Shown here: positions 60,101 through 64,000 of the stretch, piece by piece
Numbering within the stretch: the stretch's first letter is position 1
How the letters are laid out: every line of letters starts with the position of its first letter
Assembly (NCBI GenBank): GCA_026260175.1
Contig: JAKCWW010001788.1
Location: 1,355-65,354, forward strand
Source: Reticulitermes lucifugus
Lineage: Eukaryota > Arthropoda > Insecta > Blattodea > Rhinotermitidae
Length of the DNA stretch: 64,000 nucleotides
Direction: 5' to 3'
The notes under the pieces: model-generated
Seen by the model: the letters and a program-made list of their open reading frames with translations, nothing else
The model's database searches: none
Told to the model about the DNA's origin: nothing
Position numbers and translations under genes: made by a program

Positions 60101-62160
60101 CAAAAGCTTGGTGGAAAATCTCAACAGTAAAAAACACTTTGGAGGAAGTGTATGTGTAAATGAGAGAAAAATGGTAAACTGGATATTGCAGAAGCAGGAT
60201 GTGGCAGTGTGGACTAGAATTAAATGGTCAGCATACGATCCAGTGGCAGGCTCTAGGGAAGAGTTATATTTCTCATCAATACTGCCACTACTCCATGGAG
60301 CAGACACCTTGAGAAGCTGGGCACACATGACTAATGGAAAAGAATTCTGCTTAGATAAACATGTAAAATGAAATGTAATAAAATGGCACTGCACCTATTA
60401 TATAAGAGAATGTTTACTCGTGAAAAAGGCCAGGATAGCATAGTTGGTATAGCAACTCAGTACAAGCCAGACAGTCCGGAGATCGAATCCTGGTAAGGGG
60501 CAAGATTTTCTGCACCCATCCAGACTGGCCGTTGGGGCCCACCCAGCCTCCTGCACAATGGGTATTGGGTCATTCCTGGGGAGAAAGTGGCAGGGCATGG
60601 CGTTAACCACCCACCCCCATCTGGCACCGAGGTTAAGAAAGTGTACAGCTATACCTCTACTCCCCCTCTGTGCCATCATGGCAGGCTACAGAGCAAAGTT
60701 TTATGTTTAATCGTAAAACTGTAAGTAACTAACTCCAGGAAGCAGTGTGTTAATCACCTTCAGAAGAGCACTCAGTTGGTCCCTGTACTCAGCCAAATAA
60801 ATCCAGGCCACACCCACAACTTGTTTTATGTCCAGTTTAATATCATTCTCCTATCCATGCCTACTAGGTTTTCCAAGCAGTCCCTTCCCTGTAGGCTGAG
60901 GCTCCATATAACAATCAATAAAATACTGTTTTTTAAGACAAGAAGTTGTATCTCCCCCTTTGCCACCACCACTACCACCACCAAACCCTCACAATGGAGA
61001 ACCATCACTTGATATACCACTGCATATTTAGTAAATCACAATTACTTTTAATTTGTTTAAATATTGGCCTTGTAATTACATTCTATGAACAAATATTCAA
61101 CTAAAAAAAGGTGTTGACCCTTGTGCTGCATAAGTACACTTCAGGCTGATTCCAAAACCACTGTCCATTCATTTCTGTAGTCTGTCTTACGACAGGTCCA
61201 TAGCCTCTTCCAAAGTGAGTTCTCCACAGAGTGCAATATAATGCTTCCTCTTTCAATTTCCAGTATCCTCTCTTTTCCTTAAAGTCATCCAGTAGCTGCT
61301 TACATCTTCTTCCTTGTATTCCCATCACTGCTACCTTCCCTCTATCTTTCCTACAGTAGCGTGTTTTAGAAGGCAGTTCCTATGCAAGATGTGATCAATC
61401 CAGTTAGCCTTCCTTCTTTTTATTGTAGGTAGGATATTCCTCTCCTCCTTGACTCTATCTAATACTTCTTGATTTCTCACACAATTGGTCCAGCTCATCT
61501 TCTCCATCCTTCATTGTCAATTATTCACCAAAAATTGAAAATAAAGTTCTTGCTTTTGCAAATGTTTTTCCATTCTCTTCAACGGTGTAATTTCCATATC
61601 TGACAAAATTCTTCCCAGGTGTTTGTTGTGTAAAGAGAAAAATTATTACATATACAAAAATGCTGTAGAGGGAAAAATTAGCATTCAACAAATGGTACAC
61701 AATACATTTCAAATAAGTATACAAAGACTTACCTAAGCTATTTATTGCAAGAACTGATGCTGATATTACAAAACATACTATAAGTTACTTCGTGAAGTTC
61801 TCATATCTTCTCTATCTCTTACGGCAGTAGTTACGGTGTTGCTAACAGATGGTGGCACCTACCAGATTTTAAACATTGTGGTGATGTTTCTTACCATCAC
61901 AACAAAACGGTAATAAAATGTAGGGTGGATATACTTGTTCATCACACCAAAAGGGGTAAATGATTACGAATAAAATTACTACTTTACCCATTTCGAATAT
62001 CAACTGATAGCTTCATCCAATGCTTGCTTTTAGCAAGTCTTCTTCGAAGAAGAACAGCAGCATACTGCCTGATTTGAGGGTTCTGAGAAACCCCTATTAT
62101 ATTACACAGGGCTGGAATTACTTCTGGAGTCTTGAAAGCTTCTCGAAGCTCTTTGGTTCC
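39056..62160 (-). CDS. IPO4: Importin-4, exons 2-19 of an apparently complete gene except coding exon 1
   Basis: Nuclear import receptor of the importin-beta family, made of HEAT repeats; known family cargoes include histones H3/H4 with their chaperone and some ribosomal proteins. Eighteen exons join in frame to 1,067 codons and a stop: 62160-61988, 58742-58568, 57871-57686, 56075-55818, 54183-53989, 53488-53270, 52282-52021, 49371-49255, 49055-48820, 47391-47262, 46663-46585, 46496-46354, 45800-45607, 45051-44872, 42544-42321, 41063-40931, 40841-40667 and 39180-39056. Anchors shared with human IPO4 as I remember it: NPQIRQYAAVLLRRRL, LALHLPPDKL, VRNAALFALGQFSEHLQ, an acidic loop at about 625-650, EAFVPFLEKSFEEVFK, CQDTEDDDES, LDNICGALARL. 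The human protein is about 1,081 residues; adding a 20-25 residue first exon here gives a similar size. Several introns carry transposon fossils, but no exon is disrupted. Confidence 0.95.
39300..40666. other. IPO4: IPO4 intron, nothing recognised
   Basis: Last IPO4 intron (39,181-40,666). Ordinary CpG-poor AT-rich sequence; a short imperfect repeat of ACATTAACA-type units at 40,060-40,115. Confidence 0.4.
40667..40841 (-). CDS. IPO4: IPO4 exon
   Basis: 175 nt between atgtttag and gtagta. Encodes VFPVFVNYLPLREDFDENKA and CMTYLYQLGHPLLLRHL. Matches LHALPLKEDLEEW of human IPO4. Confidence 0.92.
40931..41063 (-). CDS. IPO4: IPO4 exon
   Basis: 133 nt. Encodes HYSEILQALSVAASREKHAG and LDNICGALARLILSN. 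The acceptor (catggtag) has a poor pyrimidine tract, but it is the one that fits the strong upstream donor and gives FAQHYSEILQAL, as expected for the family. A nearer acceptor (attattcag) starts at 41052. Confidence 0.88.
41484..42152 (-). mobile_element. Mariner-family transposon remnant with both terminal inverted repeats
   Basis: Both ends carry CAAGAAGTTCTTGGACT in opposite orientation near 41,493 and 42,145. On the minus strand an open piece reads FLHYNSAPVHTALSIQKF, PENKTPVIPQPPQCPDFSLA and ends HYINAGGDYFDRGNV-stop at 41,545. This is the C-terminal half of a mariner transposase. The catalytic HxDNAPxH motif reads HYNSAPVH, so one catalytic Asp is lost; PDFSLADIFIFP keeps the last one. 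A TGA lies at 41,697-41,699. The N-terminal half is mostly deleted. It sits in an IPO4 intron. Confidence 0.85.
42321..42544 (-). CDS. IPO4: IPO4 exon
   Basis: 224 nt, phase 0 in, phase 2 out. Encodes RKQCTVSQRSFSVGTLSESM, DEVRNNAIFGIGEMVLHGKE and ends FPYPFAQ. The donor used is GCACA|gtatgt. A second in-frame-capable donor lies at 42355 (CATG|gtaaag). Confidence 0.92.
42780..43560 (-). mobile_element. Tc1/mariner-type transposase remnant (WPPRSPDLTP-DFFLWG family)
   Basis: Minus-strand fragments read DRQYHDFLHSILLQILEDIP, then FLNDKYSE, QGRPFARFTWSPDITLMDFY and MRGHLKRIVSATAVNFVVEL. These match the widespread insect transposase with RLTGxxYRDFLENELPELLEDV ... WPPRSPDLTPLDFFLWGHVK. Several stops and at least one frameshift break it. 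Located in the IPO4 intron 42,545-44,871. Confidence 0.78.
43930..44095 (-). repeat. IPO4: Dispersed 165-bp repeat, copy 1
   Basis: Aligns with 55,000-55,175. Shared anchors are CCACCTC, AAATTCTAGG, AAGTTCCA, AAATATTAGG, GCCACC and the end CCAGGATTTGTGCACC-like. The minus-strand frame reads CMVAPNISKPSVWNLLRVTL. I recall this peptide from many cockroach gene predictions, where it marks a transposon. Confidence 0.75.
44100..44871. other. IPO4: IPO4 intron, short foldback only
   Basis: Near 44,585 a motif CAAGTCTTCTGGGATGTTAC, related to foldback pieces at 2,040, 14,470 and 56,940. Nothing else recognised. Confidence 0.4.
44872..45051 (-). CDS. IPO4: IPO4 exon, second acidic loop
   Basis: 60 codons, phase 0, between cctgcag and gttaga. 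Encodes TQCQDTEDDDESNSDDPEAE and EMLVEYAGEIVPNLGKAM, then FSLLLPLFMSRM. Matches human ACQDTDEEEEEEDDD and the following AMLLEHAGEAIP. Confidence 0.94.
45383..45505 (+). repeat. tRNA-derived SINE, family A (3' half), CpG-depleted
   Basis: Reads CCCCAGGAGTAAAGCAGCCA then GGGCATGAAGCTAACCACTC, where copies outside the gene read CCCGGGGGTAAAGCGGCCG. No CpG remains in the piece. Inside an IPO4 intron. Confidence 0.8.
45607..45800 (-). CDS. IPO4: IPO4 exon
   Basis: 194 nt between tgtctag and gtactg. Encodes ALSKALSMLIPKCAELIHTD, ERTVVMAALDAYSELLKEV and ends VMSCK. Matches the ERQVVMAVLEALTGVLR region of human IPO4. Confidence 0.92.
46354..46496 (-). CDS. IPO4: IPO4 exon
   Basis: 143 nt. Encodes EAFVPFLEKSFEEVFKIIN and DDIRKAAIAALRQFCICF, close to human VAFLPYMESVFEEVFKLLE. 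Three GT donors lie within 11 bases; only GAAG|gtagag keeps the frame to the next exon. Confidence 0.93.
46585..46663 (-). CDS. IPO4: IPO4 small exon
   Basis: 79 nt, too short for most ORF scans. Encodes YTFDNVYVQEKEEACIALTE and IAKNT, matching human YSVENAFFDEKEDTCAAVGE. Acceptor attttag and donor ACTGG|gtgag keep the frame on both sides. Confidence 0.92.
47262..47391 (-). CDS. IPO4: IPO4 exon, acidic loop
   Basis: 130 nt between ttgcag and gtaaag. Encodes PQFKDDEISALPLCDDLEGY followed by an Asp/Glu-rich run (DEEDIENDSEEEEDEDVV). Importins of this class carry such an acidic loop between HEAT repeats, thought to help bind basic cargo. Confidence 0.9.
47410..48810. other. IPO4: IPO4 intron, nothing recognised
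   Basis: CpG-poor. A piece near 47,970 (CTGAAGATGGAGCTCTAAAC) resembles the retroelement 3'-end motif in the 11.8 kb inverted repeat. No gene. Confidence 0.35.
48820..49055 (-). CDS. IPO4: IPO4 exon
   Basis: 236 nt between tgcacag and gtaagt. Encodes TLGVLARSVGSEHFLPLAQG, DDPELRKSCYGLFAALST and SEEGIV. An alternative donor three bases earlier (ATT|gtagta) is weaker. Confidence 0.93.
49255..49371 (-). CDS. IPO4: IPO4 exon
   Basis: 117 nt. Encodes IAAKDGMIPYFPGIIEILKV and SDDTVCIQTQAV, matching the human LLPYFPAIMEHLREF segment. It is reached after a 2.6 kb intron holding a Penelope-like fossil. Confidence 0.92.
49575..51760 (-). mobile_element. Broken Penelope-like retroelement in an IPO4 intron
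   Basis: Minus-strand reverse-transcriptase and GIY-YIG pieces lie in the expected order from right to left: FSGLPRLYRLSRIHKDGDP, FYVILLFTTVPVEVLSFL, FSFMGQFYMQIDGEPMRS, NLYPNPVLYHHPLNKQTMLS, LGLKTLGLCSILCEYGQVYI and MDWILREVIEIELHPNFVNR. The element is 5'-truncated or decayed and has several breaks. It carries an internal tandem repeat (51,151-51,350). It fills most of the intron between two coding exons. Confidence 0.85.
51151..51350. repeat. Three tandem ~70-bp units inside the Penelope-like element
   Basis: GGCCACAGGGGGCC at 51,151, GGCCATAGGGGCC at 51,220 and GGCCATAGGGAGC at 51,291. Each is followed by GTGTT(A/G)A(C/T)CAATTCAG and TTCTTTCTTCAC-like text. Units differ by a few bases, so the expansion is not recent. 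Confidence 0.9.
52021..52282 (-). CDS. IPO4: IPO4 exon
   Basis: 262 nt, phase 0 in, phase 1 out. Encodes PDISLYASQILPVLFDYLAR and ALEMFCENLGDELLPYLPTL, then RLRELALSCIGAA. It matches human YALENFVENLGPKVQPYLPEL. Confidence 0.95.
52394..52640 (+). repeat. tRNA-derived SINE, family A, CpG-depleted
   Basis: Reads GCAGTCAGTACAGTGATTAG, TTTCATTCCCGGCAG (B box region), GTGTCCAGACTGGCACAG and AGCTGACCACTCACC. Only about two CpGs remain. IPO4 intron. Confidence 0.8.
52990..53219 (+). mobile_element. LINE reverse-transcriptase fragment (short)
   Basis: Frame reads VKYQHNKNSNQTLTKLKIET and WPQNLKIKIYKIINVPIFKG, resembling the LSKNLKVRIYKTVILPVVLYG stretch of LINE reverse transcriptases. In an IPO4 intron. 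Confidence 0.5.
53270..53488 (-). CDS. IPO4: IPO4 exon with conserved HEAT repeat
   Basis: 73 codons, phase 0. Carries GVVRNAALFALGQFSEHLQ, the best conserved HEAT signature of IPO4 (human QVVRNAALFALGQFSENLQ). Confidence 0.96.
53989..54183 (-). CDS. IPO4: IPO4 exon with first acidic stretch
   Basis: 65 codons, phase 0. Encodes AVVKHKLAQPILEVLFQLMS, the acidic ENDDSEEYFSEDADA and ATETLDTLALHLPPDKLLPP. The last motif is almost identical to human MLALHLPPEKLCP. Confidence 0.95.
55000..55175 (-). repeat. IPO4: Dispersed 165-bp repeat, copy 2
   Basis: Partner of 43,930-44,095. Minus frame reads NPGCQVAVATKFCTVAPNIC and SYVTLQAPRILRWFLDFWKI. CpG-poor. Confidence 0.75.
55818..56075 (-). CDS. IPO4: IPO4 exon
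   Basis: 86 codons, phase 0, between tttacag and gtagga. Encodes MELFDDLVESAPVVI, LEFASNKTLGDSIRVKALSF and ends WLTRTKKK. Matches the ALDELLESEVPVI region of human IPO4. Confidence 0.94.
56400..57685. other. IPO4: IPO4 intron with small foldback pieces
   Basis: At 56,940-56,985 AAGTCTTCTGGAATGTTACG is followed by GTAACATAAAATCCCAGAAG, an imperfect hairpin. A related piece lies at 56,690-56,750. The rest shows nothing recognisable. Confidence 0.5.
57686..57871 (-). CDS. IPO4: IPO4 exon
   Basis: 62 codons, phase 0, between tatttcag and gtaagc. Encodes LGMYTLSVITEISPDQFLPH and ends MIHFVPLVEGDQS. Corresponds to MGLLLLSVVVTSRPEAF and following in human IPO4. Confidence 0.9.
58087..58365 (+). 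repeat. tRNA-derived SINE, family A, CpG-depleted
   Basis: Reads GATAGTGTAGTCAGCAAAGT, GGGTTTGGATCTCAGC, ACATCCAGACTGACTCTAGG, AAAGTGGGCAGGGTGTGAGG and the end ATATGCCTTCG. Almost all ancestral CpGs now read TG or CA. Confidence 0.82.
58568..58742 (-). CDS. IPO4: IPO4 exon
   Basis: 175 nt, phase 2 in, phase 0 out. Encodes IKQGILQALVNEPEKFVKNS and SQSWPEVLQFLQQLTSSDN. It matches the SLKSLILTALQRE to AWPQLLQLLQ stretch of human IPO4. Confidence 0.93.
59669..59756. repeat. (GAAA)n microsatellite, interrupted
   Basis: Purine-only run of GAAA, GACA and GGAA units in an IPO4 intron. Confidence 0.95.
60425..60700 (+). repeat. tRNA-derived SINE, family A, full length, CpG-depleted
   Basis: GGCCAGGATAGCATAGTTGG, AGATCGAATCCTGGTAAGGG, GAAAGTGGCAGGGCATGGCG and the end CATCATGGCAGG. 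Compared with copies at 11.0 and 32.3 kb, most differences are CpG to CpA or TpG. Confidence 0.9.
60725..61510. mobile_element. LINE 3' end on the minus strand (C-terminus) with adjoining repeat
   Basis: Minus strand from 61,510: KMSWTNCVRNQEVLDRVKEE, KRRKANWIDHILHRNCLLKH, then CKQLLDDFKEKRGYWKLKEE and GRGYGPVVRQTTE. It is the C-terminus of the LINE seen at 116-271, with an in-frame TAG after KIEGR. 60,725-60,905 matches the repeat at 19,531-19,770. Confidence 0.78.
61988..62160 (-). CDS. IPO4: IPO4 exon (first found; HEAT 1, importin N-terminal region)
   Basis: 173 nt between ttttcag and gtaaag. Encodes GTKELREAFKTPEVIPALC and NPQIRQYAAVLLRRRLAKS. It aligns to human residues from about 24 on, so one short upstream exon with the start Met is missing. 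I could not find it up to base 64,000. Confidence 0.93.
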
Positions 62161-62620
62161 CTGAAAATAAGTTTCAAAGTGTGGAATCAGCACCCATAAC
62201 ATGAAAATGAATAAGCACTTTTACTGTACTTGAAACAACAAATAATGTCATGGTGCTTCAGTAACTTCTGATTATGAACTGAACCACTAACGAACAAATT
62301 TACATTATATGTTTTCAAAACTGTCACATTTTGTTTCAACACACAGTTTCACTTACGTTCTATAAATTCGCTACCTCAGACGGAAAAGTTTCACCAACAC
62401 ACAAAAAAAAATTGCTTCTTGCAGTTCAGTATTACTGGACAATCTCTCTCCCTACGTAAATTTATTCAGGGGTATGAACAGGATAGAGCTGAAGACAATG
62501 TTTGCCCTGAAATAAAGGCAGTATATTCCCCTAAAATGTTGGTACCCACCTACCAGACAGGCTACGCAGTACAATAAACCAAAAGACAGTAATATGAATC
62601 CTATTCTTACGTTTTGATAG
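62161..62620. other. IPO4: IPO4 first-intron sequence; coding exon 1 not found
   Basis: I looked for an ATG-bearing exon of about 60-75 coding bases ending in GT on the minus strand and saw none that fits the family. Confidence 0.4.
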
Positions 62621-62639
62621 AATACTAGTTGAGATAGTG

Positions 62640-62790
62640 ATCTGCATCGATTTCAGTCACTGCAAAAAAATTCAGCAATGAACGAAGATCTGTGGGGCAT
62701 GAGTTCCATCAGCTGTATACAGTTTCTACATCCCAACAGTAAACCCACATTTCATCACCTTTCAGTACAATTAAAATAAAGTATCTGTGC
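62640..62790 (-). mobile_element. Possible mariner-like transposase scrap
   Basis: Minus strand reads VLKGDEMWVYCWDVET then stop then WNSCP, like the TGDETWVYxYDxETKxQSxQW motif of mariner-type transposases. Short, and the flanks are not clearly part of the element. Confidence 0.45.
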
Positions 62791-63568
62791 TCCAAATTGT
62801 TGCTTCAACTTTCATATCTATCTCTGTGTTGATGTGGCATCAGCATTCTGGGTGCAAATAGAAGACTTACTTTAAATATGCATCATTTTTCATGAATGCT
62901 GGAAAAGGCACTTGTTTAAACAAGTTCAAAGCTAAAACACAGACCCTGATTAAAAAAATCACTCCACTCCCCACCCCCCATTATGTCACAAATTTCCTGA
63001 TCATGAGCTTCAATGGTGTGCAAAGATCTGGGGTCACCCTCTGTAGTGCCACTATTTTATTATGTGGTCAGTGAATGAAGATTTCCCATAAATGGTGGGC
63101 TTACTATCCTGAATCTCCTTGTCAGTTTTGCCAGATTTCATGACACATAATCACTGATCAATATTCAAGTTTCACTAAAGCTAAAAAGAATGCGTTGTCA
63201 GTCTGAACACAGTTCAGCCAGTAACCTGAACAGTGAGGATTTGATCACACAACACACTTCTACAAACCACAGCATTCAAACATATGCCACCACATTTGTA
63301 CAATAGATGGGTAACTTGTCAAATGACCACTGTTTATGCATTTATCTTAAAAATATAAGAGGCAAGTCAAAAATTAAAGACAATTTTATTAAGTGTTGAT
63401 AAAATAATTATGTGGAAGCTAAAATTCTATTTTTCTACAAAATCACCCTAATTTGTCATTAATTTAGTCAAGTGTACCACCAGTTTTGTGATTCTGTCAC
63501 AATAAAATGTGGAATAAGGCATAAAAATACAAAACATGCAACACAAAAATAAGAGTATTAGAAGTATT

Positions 63569-63880
63569 TCACTTACAGTATTCACATGTTACATCAAATT
63601 CACTACATACAGCATCATTTTTAAACATCATAAATTCATCAACAGAATAAAAGGAGTGTGTATTTAAATATCTTATTAATGCTGAATTACACTGAGTCTC
63701 TTCATTAATCAGACTCCTGAGTTTGCATGGTAAACTGTGTAACACTTTGACACCAGCATGGTACATGCCTGTCTGAAAGTGTGAAAGCTTGGCAACTGGT
63801 CTATGGAGATGATTATATATTTCTTGTATTAATACTACATACACATGATGTTGTTTAAAACTTCTGCTGGTTATATACAA
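63569..63880 (-). mobile_element. LINE 3' end: reverse-transcriptase C-terminal fragment
   Basis: Reads HRPVAKLSHFQTGMYHAGVK, VLHSLPCKLRSL and NTHSFYSVDEFMMF. These match the C-terminus of Jockey-like or similar LINEs (..L.KYQKGVYYxGVKVFNxLP ... FLxxHSFYSLDEF). Probably a fragment of the element type whose endonuclease lies at 272-930. Confidence 0.7.
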
Positions 63881-64000
63881 TGAAGTTCATTAATAAAAAT
63901 GTGTATTTGCAATGTTCTGTTAGGGTTATCCACAATGACAACTATGAGGAACAACTGTCTGTTCTACCTGCAATTACAGTAGCTGCCTCAAAGTTTAATA

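Noticed and set aside
59885-60394. 169-codon minus-strand open frame
   Set aside because: Lies in an IPO4 intron, has no known motif, is overlapped by an equally open frame on the other strand, and amino-acid usage is Ser/Leu/Cys-rich as in chance frames.
62161-64000. IPO4 coding exon 1 candidates ending in GTAAG (near 62,355 and 62,610)
   Set aside because: Neither has an ATG with a peptide like the importin-4 N-terminus; the second lies close to transposase-like sequence.

Overview
The window looks like nuclear DNA of a large-genome insect. It is AT-rich, its genes are intron-rich, and it is packed with tRNA-derived SINEs, LINE and Penelope-like fragments and small DNA transposons. One LINE tail family (..KEEALDRTLWRTRFGRGYGPVVRQTTE-like, in two copies) and the main SINE family look to me like those of cockroaches, Periplaneta in particular. 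That species call is recollection, not a search result.

There are two host protein genes, both on the minus strand. (1) 1,159-16,401: the first eight recognised coding exons (about 444 codons) of a class III transmembrane adenylyl cyclase. They cover a short cytoplasmic N-terminus, six membrane segments and most of the C1 catalytic domain, with both metal-binding aspartates. The motif around the first Asp (LYADVVKYAQ) points to the insect ACX-like branch. The rest of C1, the second membrane block and C2 lie beyond the left edge. Intron 1 is about 9.6 kb. (2) 39,056-62,160: eighteen exons of importin-4 (IPO4), giving 1,067 codons plus a stop. Reading frame is kept across every junction and alignment to the human protein, as I remember it, is nearly end to end. 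Only the first coding exon (about 20-25 residues) was not found.

Between and around these, 7.4-36 kb holds no recognisable host gene except the first cyclase exon at 16.3 kb. It contains a 35-bp minisatellite (9.8-10.4 kb), an 86-bp almost perfect inverted repeat (11.7-12.0 kb), two hAT-type MITEs, an imperfect duplicated block on either side of cyclase exon 1, many SINE copies of at least four families, and a LINE 3' end. IPO4 introns carry a mariner remnant with both inverted repeats, a second Tc1/mariner-type transposase remnant, a broken Penelope-like element with an internal 70-bp tandem repeat, LINE pieces, and four copies of the main SINE.

The most interesting signal is base composition. 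The same SINE family keeps its CpGs outside the genes (10-37 kb) but has lost most of them inside IPO4. The downstream cyclase exons are also CpG-poor, with a sharp change near 7.2-7.4 kb. This fits a record of germline gene-body DNA methylation. I did not find a convincing undescribed biological system.
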